56,927 nt of DNA, taken from positions 1-56,927 of the forward strand of contig JAMDDV010000028.1 of the NCBI GenBank assembly GCA_023488455.1. The letters are read 5' to 3'. Positions 9,120 to 17,283 of the stretch are shown piece by piece (position 1 is the first letter of the stretch; every line of letters begins with the position of its first letter). Under the pieces are notes generated by a model. That model was given only the letters and a program-made list of their open reading frames with translations. It had not been told where the DNA came from and did not search any database. Position numbers and translations under genes: made by a program. This stretch comes from Actinomycetota bacterium (GTDB lineage: Bacteria; Actinomycetota; Humimicrobiia; Hakubellales; JAMDDV01).

Positions 9120-9356
9120 CTAATCATCATTAATACGCGCAATAATATCTCCTACCTTTGCTGTGTCCCCATTGTTAAAAAGTAATTCAACAACTGTACC
9201 TGATACTTCAGATTCTAGGACTATTTTGGCTTTTTCTGATTCGACCTCAACAAGCGGAGACCCCTTCTCTACCTTACTCCCGACATTCACCTGCCACTCT
9301 ATAACATCTACTTCCTCTGTCCCCATTCCCATTTTTGGAATGTGCACATCGTACAT
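9120..9356 (-). CDS. Stand-alone lipoyl (biotinyl/lipoyl) domain protein
   Basis: Only 78 residues, which is exactly one lipoyl domain. It starts YDVHIPKMGMGTEEVDVIEW and carries ESEKAK in the hairpin, with Lys42 as the expected lipoyl acceptor; the closing half is SGTVVELLFNNGDTAKVGDIIARI. Normally this domain is the N-terminus of an E2 acyltransferase, but here no linker, peripheral-subunit-binding or catalytic domain follows: the stop is clear and the next gene begins 31 bases on. It sits directly after E1 beta, so it is the likely swinging-arm partner of that E1. A biotinyl carrier is less likely, since the MKM motif is absent. The start ATG has GGGGG nine bases upstream. Confidence 0.85.
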   Translation of the reverse strand: MYDVHIPKMGMGTEEVDVIEWQVNVGSKVEKGSPLVEVESEKAKIVLESEVSGTVVELLFNNGDTAKVGDIIARINDD

Positions 9357-9411
9357 ATTTAATTGCCCCCTTCATCAAGCTTTCTTAAGGTCTTCGAGTT
9401 AATCTCAAAAA

Positions 9412-10383
9412 TTAATATGAAAGAACCATCTTAATTGCATTCTTAAGATGTTCTGCGTTAGGAAGCACGTAATCTTCCATTGGCAAGCTAAACGGAACTG
9501 GAACATCTGCACGCGTTATGCGTTTTATTGGAGCTTTAAGGGAATCAAAACATTCTTCAGCCACTATTGCTGAAATTTCAGCAGCAAAGCCACATGTTCG
9601 GTTTGAATCATCAAATATGACGAGCCTGCCAGTCTTTGCTATCGATTTTTTAAGAAGCTCTTTATCAAGTGGAAGTAGAGTTCTCGGATCAAACATCTCT
9701 ATTGAAACGCCCTCATCCTCAAGACCTTGTGCTACGCTCAAAGCCTCCCCAACCAGGTGCCCGGTAGCTACAACGGTTACATCCGAACCCTCACGCTTTA
9801 TTTCTCCTACTCCAAGTGGAATGATATATTCTTCCTCAGGCACATCACCCTTTTTTGCTAGAAGCCTCACTGGTGCAAAAATAATAACAGGGTCATCTTC
9901 TCGGATCGCCGATATTAGAAGACCTTTAGCGTCGTAAGGGGTTGAGGGTATGACAACCTTCATCCCGCCGTGCAGGAGATAGGGATAAGGATGGTCAGAG
10001 TGTTGACCGGCAAGTCCACCTCTTGCACCTGAACCTGGGATTATGTATGTCACAGGTATATCTAATTTACCACCAGACATATAGCGCAACTTTTGCGCTT
10101 GATCCACCAGTTGGTCAAAAGCAAAAAAAACGAACTGGCTTACCTGGAACTCAACTACGGGCCTCATCCCTGATATTGCAGCACCAGTAGCTATGCCAAC
10201 AAATCCAGACTCTGAGATTGGAGTATCAATAACGCGATCGGGCCCAAACTCTGCAAAAAAGCCTTTTGTAATACCCCGAAGGCTTTGCCTTACATCTTCC
10301 CCAACTACAAATACATCTTGATTTTTCAACATCTCCTGATGCAAGGCTTCGGCTAACGCCTGTAGATATCGAATCTGTCGCAT
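9412..10383 (-). CDS. 2-oxoacid/acetoin dehydrogenase E1 component, beta subunit
   Basis: About 323 residues with the transketolase pyrimidine-binding and C-terminal domains of E1 beta: MRQIRYLQALAEALHQEM, then VFVVGEDVRQ, EFGPDRVIDTPISESGFVGIATGAA, and the end RITRADVPVPFSLPMEDYVLPNAEHL. I choose the ATG at 10383 rather than the GTG at 10392, because it forms a TAATG junction with the stop of E1 alpha and has GGGGTGG just upstream, implying translational coupling. With E1 alpha it forms a thiamine-diphosphate enzyme that decarboxylates a 2-oxoacid or cleaves acetoin and passes the acyl unit to a lipoyl group. Pyruvate, branched-chain 2-oxoacid and acetoin dehydrogenases cannot be separated safely from sequence. 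Confidence 0.92.
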   Translation of the reverse strand: MRQIRYLQALAEALHQEMLKNQDVFVVGEDVRQSLRGITKGFFAEFGPDRVIDTPISESGFVGIATGAAISGMRPVVEFQVSQFVFFAFDQLVDQAQKLRYMSGGKLDIPVTYIIPGSGARGGLAGQHSDHPYPYLLHGGMKVVIPSTPYDAKGLLISAIREDDPVIIFAPVRLLAKKGDVPEEEYIIPLGVGEIKREGSDVTVVATGHLVGEALSVAQGLEDEGVSIEMFDPRTLLPLDKELLKKSIAKTGRLVIFDDSNRTCGFAAEISAIVAEECFDSLKAPIKRITRADVPVPFSLPMEDYVLPNAEHLKNAIKMVLSY

Positions 10384-11396
10384 TAAAACCACCCCTTCGA
10401 TGGAATATTATCATGCTCTGTCGCATACATGTCGTTTAGCGCAGCCCCGGGTTTTGGCCAATGACCCCCACGTGCAAACTCAACAGCTTCTAAAATTTTA
10501 TCTTCTACATACTTATCTACTTTTGAAGCTTCTTCTTTTGTCCAGACACCTTTTTCATATAGTTTTTTAGACCATATTGCTATCGGATCTTTACTTGATT
10601 TCCAAAAATCGATCTCTTCCTGAGTCCTGTAGGTAAGGCCGAGCACTGGTTCTGCTGTAAAGTGACCAGCATATCTATAAGTTACAAATTCCAGCAGCAT
10701 GGGACCTTTGCCGCTACGTGCTTTTTCGACTGCTTTTTTTGTAGCTTCATAAACCGCCTCTACGTCCTGGCCATCAATAGTAAATCCTTCAAAACCGTAT
10801 GCCCTTGCTCTTTCACTCAACTTTTCCACTGAAGAAGAGTATGCAAAAGGGGTACTGACCGCGTACTGATTATTTTCACATACAAATATCACCGGAAGTT
10901 TCCAGATGGCCGCCATGTTCATCGATTCGTGAACTACACCCTGGTTTGCGCCACCATCTCCATAAAATGCTACTGCAACCTGCCCAGTTTTTCTAAGTAC
11001 GCTTGCCAGTGCCCCACCAACAGCTATCGGCACTCCTGCACCAACAATTCCATTTGCACCAAAAATGCCAATGTTTGGATCTGCAATATGCATTGAACCA
11101 CCCTTGCCACGGTTATACCCCTCAATACGACCATATAGCTCGGCCATCATATATCTGACATCACCGCCCTTAGCTATAATATGACCATGCCCACGATGGG
11201 TGCTTGTGATAATATCTTTTGGTTCAAGAGCTAAACATACTCCAACTGCTACAGCCTCCTCACCTATATATTCGTGCGTTGTCCCCCTAATTTCATTGAT
11301 ATTTACCATTTCAACAACTTTTTCTTCAAACTTCCGGACGAGCAGCATCTTTTTATAAAATTCTATGCACTGTTCTTTAGTTAACCCCGTAATCAT
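10383..11396 (-). CDS. 2-oxoacid/acetoin dehydrogenase E1 component, alpha subunit
   Basis: 337 residues. The thiamine-diphosphate signature is seen as GDGGANQGVVHESMNMAAIWKLP, with the upstream THRGHGHIIAKGGD and RGKGGSMHIADP typical of the PdhA/AcoA group. YAVSTPFAYSSSVEKLSERA covers the phosphorylation-loop region. The start ATG has GGAGG nine bases upstream, and the gene shares one base with E1 beta. Cytoplasmic. Its partners in the window are E1 beta and the free lipoyl domain; no E2 core or lipoamide dehydrogenase (E3) gene is present, so these must come from elsewhere or be dispensable. AcoA-like features (short size, RGKGGSMH) slightly favour acetoin or a small 2-oxoacid. Confidence 0.92.
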   Translation of the reverse strand: MITGLTKEQCIEFYKKMLLVRKFEEKVVEMVNINEIRGTTHEYIGEEAVAVGVCLALEPKDIITSTHRGHGHIIAKGGDVRYMMAELYGRIEGYNRGKGGSMHIADPNIGIFGANGIVGAGVPIAVGGALASVLRKTGQVAVAFYGDGGANQGVVHESMNMAAIWKLPVIFVCENNQYAVSTPFAYSSSVEKLSERARAYGFEGFTIDGQDVEAVYEATKKAVEKARSGKGPMLLEFVTYRYAGHFTAEPVLGLTYRTQEEIDFWKSSKDPIAIWSKKLYEKGVWTKEEASKVDKYVEDKILEAVEFARGGHWPKPGAALNDMYATEHDNIPSKGWF

Positions 11397-11448
11397 CGAA
11401 AACAGCCTCCTTTAAGCCTCAGAAGCAAACGCACATAAATATTTTTTA

Positions 11449-12234
11449 CTAGCTCATAACTAATCCGCCACAAACATTTAAAGTTTGGCCAGTAACATAT
11501 GAAGCATCATCTGAACACAGATATACAACTGCTTTTGCAATATCATCTGGTTGCGCAAGCCTGCCAAGGGGGATAGCTCCTGGTCTCACCTTAAGTATCT
11601 CTTCCACTTCGCATCCCTCGCAAGCAGCCAGATCAGATGCCACCTTTTGCCACATTGGGGTATCTATAGTACCTGGAGCAATAGAGTTAACCCTGATATT
11701 GTTTTTTGCCAGTGCCAATGCGGCAGATTGTGTCATCGATATTACAGCAGCTTTGCTAGCAGCATAATGAAGTAGAAACTGGCGGCCACCTGGTCTTCCT
11801 GCAACTGATGATATATTTACAATGCAACCACCTTCGCCACTTTCAATCATCTTACGCGCTACAGCCTGTAACATAAAAAATGCTCCTTTAACATTCACAT
11901 TAAACACATAATCCCAGTCTTGTTCTGTTATATCTAAAATTCGCTTAGCTCCTGACACACTTGCATTGTTTATCAGGATATCGATTTTGCCAAATTGAGA
12001 AATTGCATTCCTAACTGCTTCATTCGCATCGGTTATTTTAGAAACATCTGCATAAACCGCTAAAGCTTTAATTCCAGATTTGGTCAAATCATCCTCAAGT
12101 CTTTTTACAGTCTTAAGGCTAATATCAACAAGACATAAGCTTGCGCCATCCTTTGCAAAAAGCTTCGCCACAGCCTTGCCAACACCCTGACCTGCGCCAG
12201 TTATCATAGTTACCTTATTATCAAAACGTCTCAT
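11449..12234 (-). CDS. Short-chain dehydrogenase/reductase
   Basis: 261 residues. The nucleotide motif is TGAGQGVG near residue 12, NNAS replaces the usual NNAG near 90, and the catalytic pair is YAASK with an upstream Ser in IVNISSVAG. It ends SYVTGQTLNVCGGLVMS, the common SDR tail. Good Shine-Dalgarno AGGAG five bases before the ATG. It is distinct from the SDR at 1363-2202. Position between transketolase and E1 genes suggests it acts on a sugar or polyol intermediate. The acidic residue after the second strand (VDIS) suggests NAD rather than NADP, which is an inference from the general SDR rule. Confidence 0.87.
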   Translation of the reverse strand: MRRFDNKVTMITGAGQGVGKAVAKLFAKDGASLCLVDISLKTVKRLEDDLTKSGIKALAVYADVSKITDANEAVRNAISQFGKIDILINNASVSGAKRILDITEQDWDYVFNVNVKGAFFMLQAVARKMIESGEGGCIVNISSVAGRPGGRQFLLHYAASKAAVISMTQSAALALAKNNIRVNSIAPGTIDTPMWQKVASDLAACEGCEVEEILKVRPGAIPLGRLAQPDDIAKAVVYLCSDDASYVTGQTLNVCGGLVMS

Positions 12235-12266
12235 ATAAACTCCTGTCTCTTATTAGTGATACTTTT

Positions 12267-13208
12267 TCAATTGCTAATCATTTCCATCACAGACTTTACT
12301 ATGTTATGTGGACTCATTTGGTAGTAGTCGTAAAGCTGTTCTGGTGATCCAATTATTGGGTAGATATTTGGAATACCTATTATTTTTATGTGAGTCGGTT
12401 TTTTATTTGAGAGAACGGCAGATATTGCCTCTCCCATTCCTCCAGAAATCACATTATCCTCAAGAGTTACAATGCCATATTTCGTAGACGCAGCTTCTAA
12501 AATTGCTTCCTCGTCTAGAGATTTTATTGTATGCATACTATACACAGAGGCAGAAATCCCACTTTTCTTTAGTTCTTCTGCCGCCTCTAGTGCCTTAGCA
12601 ACCATCACTCCCGCTGCTATTAGTGCAATATCATTCCCACCATGTAATTTTATTGCTTTTCCAATTTCAAATTTTTCAATTTTTCCTTGTGGATGTATGG
12701 TCGGTACATTACCTCTTCCAACTCTAATATAGACAGGGCCCTTATGCTTTACTGCTGAATAAACAGCGTGGACAGTTTCCACATAATCGGCTGGAGCCAT
12801 TACTGTAAGGTTTGTAATACTCCTCATCAAGCTTATATCCTCAAGGCCTTGATGTGTTGCGCCTAATGTCCCGTACATAAGCCCGCCCCCCATACCAAAT
12901 ATCTTTACATTTAAATTAGTGTAGGCAATATCAGTTCTTATCTGTTCACATGTCTTCATCGATAAAAAACAGCAAAGCGTTGCTACAAATGGTATAAAAC
13001 CAGAAAGCGCTAGTCCTGCTGCTGTACCCATCATGCCCTGTTCGGCAATACCATAGTTAAAAAAACGATCTCTATAAACACGTGCAAATTTTGGGATTAT
13101 CCTATCAGCCATATCAGCAGAAAGAGCCACGATTCTTTTATCATTTTTCGCTAATTCAATAAGAATCGAATCAAGAGCTTCAGCCTGAACCTGCATCTTA
13201 TCAAACAT
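12267..13208 (-). CDS. Transketolase, C-terminal subunit (split enzyme)
   Basis: 313 residues covering the pyrimidine-binding and C-terminal transketolase domains: VALSADMADRI, FARVYRDRFFNYGIAEQGMMGTAAGLALSG, then GGGLMYGTLGATHQGLEDISLMRS and the end IYPIIGSPEQLYDYYQMS. The partner domain is the next gene upstream (13235-14065), 26 bases away. Together they are the two halves of one thiamine-diphosphate enzyme that moves a two-carbon ketol unit between sugar phosphates. Split transketolases occur both in pentose phosphate metabolism and in specialised sugar pathways (apulose 4-phosphate transketolase is a known case). Its location inside a catabolic operon points to a specialised role. Confidence 0.92.
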   Translation of the reverse strand: MFDKMQVQAEALDSILIELAKNDKRIVALSADMADRIIPKFARVYRDRFFNYGIAEQGMMGTAAGLALSGFIPFVATLCCFLSMKTCEQIRTDIAYTNLNVKIFGMGGGLMYGTLGATHQGLEDISLMRSITNLTVMAPADYVETVHAVYSAVKHKGPVYIRVGRGNVPTIHPQGKIEKFEIGKAIKLHGGNDIALIAAGVMVAKALEAAEELKKSGISASVYSMHTIKSLDEEAILEAASTKYGIVTLEDNVISGGMGEAISAVLSNKKPTHIKIIGIPNIYPIIGSPEQLYDYYQMSPHNIVKSVMEMISN

Positions 13209-13234
13209 ATACCGGAAACCTCCAATTCTCTTAA

Positions 13235-14065
13235 TTAAGCCAGTTCCCTAAAAGCAATCTCAAACTGTTCAAGAGTTGGTACTTTATTGTGCCACTCGTA
13301 TCTATTCTCCATAAACGATACACCTTTGCCCTTAATAGTATTCGCAATTATCATCGTAGGTTTATCATTTTTAACTGGCATGTTTTCAAGCACACTTACT
13401 ATTTGTTCCATGTTATGACCATCTATTTCTCTTGTCTCCCACCCAAAATCTGACCACTTATCCACAAGTGGCTCTACATTCATAACTTCACTAATATAAC
13501 CATCAGCACAAAGGCCATTTCTATCGATTATTCCTATTAAATTATCAAGTTTAAAGTGGCTAGCCGCCGAAGCAGCCTCCCAATTAGAACCCTCGGAAAT
13601 CTCTCCATCACCAAGAAGCACATATATTTTGTAGTCTTTCTTTAATAGTTTTCCTCCAAGCCCCATCCCAACACCGATTGGCAGCCCATGGCCAAGTGCT
13701 CCCGTGGATATTTCAACTCCTGGTATTTTTGAACTATCAGGATGCCCGCCGAGCATACTGCCAAACTGTAAAAAGGTATTTAGTGCCTCCATTTGAAAAT
13801 ATCCAGTCATCGCCAAAGCAACATATAATGCAAGACATTTATGACCAGCACTCAATAGAAATCGATCTCTATCTTCATCTTTAGGATCTCTAGGATTAAT
13901 CTTAAGAACTTTAAAATAAAGCGCTGTAACTATATCTGCACACGATAAAGCTGGGGCGAGATGTCCACTTCCGGCTATCTGAACCATTCTGACCATTTCC
14001 CTTCTCATCTCTTTTGCCCTAGCTTCTAAGTCGCTAATTATGCTATTGATTGGCCCTACATTCAT
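13235..14065 (-). CDS. Transketolase, N-terminal subunit (split enzyme)
   Basis: 276 residues carrying the diphosphate-binding domain. The thiamine-diphosphate motif is GDGEISEGSNWEAASAASHFKLDN, and the His-rich substrate and cofactor regions AGSGHLAPALSCADI, SAGHKCLALY and STGALGHGLPIGVG are all present. The start ATG follows GAGGTG. It comes before the C-terminal half in the operon, in the normal N-C order. The size matches stand-alone transketolase N-subunits. Two to three unlinked full transketolases may exist elsewhere in the genome; none is visible here. Confidence 0.92.
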   Translation of the reverse strand: MNVGPINSIISDLEARAKEMRREMVRMVQIAGSGHLAPALSCADIVTALYFKVLKINPRDPKDEDRDRFLLSAGHKCLALYVALAMTGYFQMEALNTFLQFGSMLGGHPDSSKIPGVEISTGALGHGLPIGVGMGLGGKLLKKDYKIYVLLGDGEISEGSNWEAASAASHFKLDNLIGIIDRNGLCADGYISEVMNVEPLVDKWSDFGWETREIDGHNMEQIVSVLENMPVKNDKPTMIIANTIKGKGVSFMENRYEWHNKVPTLEQFEIAFRELA

Positions 14066-14089
14066 TTAATCTTTCACCTCTTGGGATCA

Positions 14090-15229
14090 TTATTCTTGAT
14101 TCAATTTAAAAGATTTTGCAGCTTCATACATTGCTAAAATATTTGATGGTGGAACATCTGGTTGAAGATTGTGGGAGGCACATAAGATATAGCCGCCGCT
14201 TTCCCCTAAAACTTGAACTGTTTCGTAAACATTATTTTTAACATCTTCCTCCGTGCCAAAAGGAAGAAGACGTTGATTATCGATCGCTCCCCAAAATGTG
14301 ATTTTATCTCCAAAGGTCTCTTTTAACTTTGCGATATCCATTCCCCAGGCTGATACCTGAATAGGATTAAGAATATCAACACCTATATCTATCAAGTCTC
14401 CTATCAATGGAAATATGGAGCCACACGAATGAAAAAAGATTTTTGCGCGACTATTTAACCTGATAAATTGACATATTTTTAAATGAAATGGCTTTATGAG
14501 ATCTCTATAGATTTCAGGTGAAAATTGAAGATTCTCTTGCGTGCCTAGGTCATCTGCCAAAAAAACAACATCTATATACTTACCAATTAGCTCAAAGGCA
14601 TTCTTACCAATTCGAATGATAGTATCAGTTACATGATTCATTATCACTTGTAATAACTCTGGTCTTAAGATTAAATCCTCATACCAAAGCTTGAACCCTC
14701 GCATAAATTGACCTATATGAACGATCAAAGCCCCAATATTTAGAACAATTGCAAAATCACTGTGGGATAATTCCTCTGCTCTTTGATCAATGCCATTATA
14801 AAATCCAGGGTCATCAGCATCTGGCCAGTAAAAATTCTCAATTTCACTTAATGAGATTTCTTCCTTATCAAATGGCGACTCCAATATGTCATAGTAATAT
14901 CCTCCTTCTGGGATTTTGCGTATAACGCCCCACATATCCCGATAACAATTTCCAGGGTATTCCTCCTCAAGGCTTCTTTCTGGAGACCCAAGATAAATTC
15001 CCCTAACATCAATATCCAATAGCTCGAGTAACTCTTCACATGGTAGTACAAGTTGTTGCATCTTGTTTATAATCACTGGTTCTTTCGTAAAATCCATACC
15101 CAATAGCTTCATCAACTTTTTGTATGCATCTTTATGAATTCCTGTTATAGGAGTTGACCCCAAATCTATTGGTATCCTGTCAGTAATCTTATGTGCAAGT
15201 GCTCTCATCACTCGCTCTCTATGATTCAA
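14090..15229 (-). CDS. URO-D-superfamily protein with MtaA/CmuA-like zinc motif
   Basis: 379 residues. The start is a TTG at 15229 with GGAGGG nine bases upstream, and the protein opens with the typical HRERVMRALAHKITDRIPIDLG. The zinc-type motif HSCGS is near residue 267, and GGYILCASHNLQPDVPPSN near 345 supplies a Cys about 81 residues later, as expected for the H-x-C...C ligands of corrinoid:coenzyme methyltransferases. It lacks the arginine-rich substrate site expected of true uroporphyrinogen decarboxylase, as far as I can judge by eye. No corrinoid-binding protein is in the operon. The homologue at 36408-37568 is close in layout but has Ala in place of this third Cys. Function unknown; the recurrence beside sugar genes suggests action on a carbohydrate-derived compound. 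Confidence 0.8.
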   Translation of the reverse strand: MNHRERVMRALAHKITDRIPIDLGSTPITGIHKDAYKKLMKLLGMDFTKEPVIINKMQQLVLPCEELLELLDIDVRGIYLGSPERSLEEEYPGNCYRDMWGVIRKIPEGGYYYDILESPFDKEEISLSEIENFYWPDADDPGFYNGIDQRAEELSHSDFAIVLNIGALIVHIGQFMRGFKLWYEDLILRPELLQVIMNHVTDTIIRIGKNAFELIGKYIDVVFLADDLGTQENLQFSPEIYRDLIKPFHLKICQFIRLNSRAKIFFHSCGSIFPLIGDLIDIGVDILNPIQVSAWGMDIAKLKETFGDKITFWGAIDNQRLLPFGTEEDVKNNVYETVQVLGESGGYILCASHNLQPDVPPSNILAMYEAAKSFKLNQE

Positions 15230-15250
15230 ATAAAATTTCCCTCCTTTGAG

Positions 15251-16276
15251 TTACTTGTATAATTCAGTAAGCGGAACCCTTGGTATTACAGTAGGATTAA
15301 CACAATTCTTTGGCCACTTTCCGGACAATACTCTTATTACCTCGTTTACTGCCTTTTTTTTAACCTCTTCAAGCGCTTCATCTGAGCAACCTCCAGCATG
15401 CGGCGTAAGAACCACGTTTTCTAATGCAAACAGGGGGCTATCCACTTTCTTCTCAGACTCATCAAAAACATTTATTTTCTCGTATACATCAATCCCAGCT
15501 CCAGCCACCCAACCCTCAGAAAGAGCTCGTATTAGGGCATCTTCATCAACTACTGCACCCCTTGCCGTATTGATCAATACTGCTGATCTCCTCATAGATC
15601 TAAACTCCTTCTCCCCTATTAGGTGGTGCGTCTCTTTGGTTAGCGGAATATGTAAAGATATGAAGTCACAATTTTCGATAATATAAGTAAGTGATGCCTC
15701 TTTAACACCGTATTCATTGAAAACTTCTTTGACCACATAAGGGTCATATGCAAAAACAGTTAAGCCAAAAGGTTTAGCTCGAAGAGCAACTTCACGAGCA
15801 ATATGCCCAAAACCTATTAGCCCCAAACTTTTCCCATTTATCCTTTTCAAGTGCTCTCTAACCCTTGCTCCCCATCCGCAGTTTCTGGTCCTTTTATCAA
15901 GAATCACAATTTTTCTGGCAACAGAAAGCAGCAAAGCCATAGTTTGGTCAGCCATTTCACTAATGCAGAAATTCGGGACATTTGTAACAATAATTCCTAT
16001 TGATGTTGCGAAATCAACATCAATGTTGTCAACACCAGTTCCTGCTCTGGCAATAATCCTACATTTCTGTAGTTTCTCAATGACTTCCTTTCTAACTTTT
16101 GCAGATACAACAAAGAACGCATCTGCATCATGTGCGACTCTTATTATTTCATCTGCACTTGAACCTTCAATGCAAACAAGTTCTGCTCCAACTTTAGTAA
16201 GCTCATCTTTTTCAAATGGAAGTACCGGATATGAATTTGCGTTCAGTCTAACAACTTTAAATTTATTATTTTTCAA
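15251..16276 (-). CDS. D-isomer-specific 2-hydroxyacid dehydrogenase (phosphoglycerate dehydrogenase-like)
   Basis: 341 residues from a TTG at 16276, which is preceded by AGAGG nine bases away; that site lies in the tail of the relic alcohol dehydrogenase. Family marks are RAGTGVDNIDVDFATSIGI, the NAD motif GLIGFGHIAREV, INTARGAVVDEDAL with the catalytic Arg, the Glu in GAGIDVYE and the catalytic His in TPHAGGCSDEAL. No ACT or other regulatory domain follows, which separates it from housekeeping SerA. It would interconvert a 2-oxoacid and a D-2-hydroxyacid. Given its company, the substrate is probably a sugar-derived 2-oxo or 2-hydroxy acid such as glycerate or a keto-aldonate. Confidence 0.9.
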   Translation of the reverse strand: MKNNKFKVVRLNANSYPVLPFEKDELTKVGAELVCIEGSSADEIIRVAHDADAFFVVSAKVRKEVIEKLQKCRIIARAGTGVDNIDVDFATSIGIIVTNVPNFCISEMADQTMALLLSVARKIVILDKRTRNCGWGARVREHLKRINGKSLGLIGFGHIAREVALRAKPFGLTVFAYDPYVVKEVFNEYGVKEASLTYIIENCDFISLHIPLTKETHHLIGEKEFRSMRRSAVLINTARGAVVDEDALIRALSEGWVAGAGIDVYEKINVFDESEKKVDSPLFALENVVLTPHAGGCSDEALEEVKKKAVNEVIRVLSGKWPKNCVNPTVIPRVPLTELYK

Positions 16277-16277
16277 T

Positions 16278-16431
16278 CTAGCTGACCTCTAACAAAACCT
16301 TGATTCTCTTTGAGCTTTCACTACTCACTATTTCAATAGCTTTATTGATTTCATAGAACCTAAATCGGTGAGTTATTAATGGTTCACAAACTATCCTTCT
16401 TGCCTGTAGCAATTATTCTAGCTGCTCTCAT
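16278..16431 (-). pseudogene. Relic of a zinc-type (medium-chain) alcohol dehydrogenase with its middle deleted
   Basis: From an ATG at 16431 with an excellent GAGAGGAG site, the frame reads MRAARIIATGKKDSL and then stops. Shifted by one base, the sequence continues CEPLITHRFRFYEINKAIEI and ends KVLLEVS then TAG at 16280-16278. The first piece is the N-terminus and the second the C-terminus (PLITHRF...INKA) of a medium-chain dehydrogenase such as sorbitol or threonine dehydrogenase. About 290 codons between them are missing. The remnant keeps its ribosome site, and its tail supplies the ribosome site of the next gene, which may be why it persists. Confidence 0.8.
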
Positions 16432-16473
16432 GATATTACTCCTCTCTCTACCGCATAAAACTAAAAATTTCAA

Positions 16474-17241
16474 TCAAGCTGGAAATATGAATCCTTCACC
16501 TATGGCAAGCAGTTTCAAACTGCACCCAGGTGCAAACTTTTTCAAGGCCTCCATAAAGGCCATAGGATCCCCACCATGCTCGATGAAGGTCCAAAAATGA
16601 CACGGAATTGCAACTTTTACTCCAATATCAGCTGCAAGCCTGGCAGATTCGCTGGGGTCAAGATTGCCAAATTTTCCGTTAATGGGAAAAATTATCAAAT
16701 CAGTTTTTTGACCTAAGGAACGTTTTATTTTTTCAGGTTTGTACCCGGTATCACCTGTGTAATAGATGCTAAGTCCATCAAAATCGATCACTACACCAAG
16801 CGCATCAGGAGCAAGATCGCTATGATCAGCATAGACAGCTCGAATGGAGAAATCATTAAATGATCTTCTATCCCCTTCCTTCAGGAGAATCAATCGGTTG
16901 CTTTCAAGGTTCAACTTCTTGCTCTCCTCGATTACGCTTTCAGGCCCCGCCAAAAATGCTTTTGAAGCTTTCATAAGAGAAGGTATAGAATCCACATCAA
17001 AATGATCCAGATGAGCATGCGTACATATAATTAGATCTGCCTTTAATTCCTCTGGATTAATCAATGATGGCACTATCCTCTTAAACCCATGAACCTTTTG
17101 GCAACAATCCGAGAGATAGGCATCAACAACAATTAACTTATTTCTTGGAGTTTTAAATACAAACCCAGCTTGCCCAAGCCAAAAGATTCCAACTTTTCGA
17201 GGCGGAACAAACAGCGAATTGATCTCTTTTGCTAAACGCAT
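16474..17241 (-). CDS. MBL-fold metal-dependent hydrolase, UlaG-like (lactonase candidate)
   Basis: About 255 residues from the ATG at 17241, which has GAGG nine bases upstream; a TTG at 17268 has no site. The metal motif is CTHAHLDHFDVD near residue 70. The UlaG-type core YADHSDLAPDALGVVIDFDG, YYTGDTGYKPE and FPINGKFGNLDPSESARL, with CHFW near the end, is complete. It is the intact paralogue of the frameshifted gene at 2210-2997. UlaG hydrolyses L-ascorbate-6-phosphate lactone, so a lactonase acting between a sugar dehydrogenase and a sugar-acid enzyme is the most natural reading. A phosphodiesterase role is an alternative for this fold. It follows the LeuA/HMGL-like gene by 42 bases. Confidence 0.85.
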   Translation of the reverse strand: MRLAKEINSLFVPPRKVGIFWLGQAGFVFKTPRNKLIVVDAYLSDCCQKVHGFKRIVPSLINPEELKADLIICTHAHLDHFDVDSIPSLMKASKAFLAGPESVIEESKKLNLESNRLILLKEGDRRSFNDFSIRAVYADHSDLAPDALGVVIDFDGLSIYYTGDTGYKPEKIKRSLGQKTDLIIFPINGKFGNLDPSESARLAADIGVKVAIPCHFWTFIEHGGDPMAFMEALKKFAPGCSLKLLAIGEGFIFPA

Positions 17242-17283
17242 CTTTCTTATCCTCAACAAAAATGCCAATCCAGCAACAGTTTT

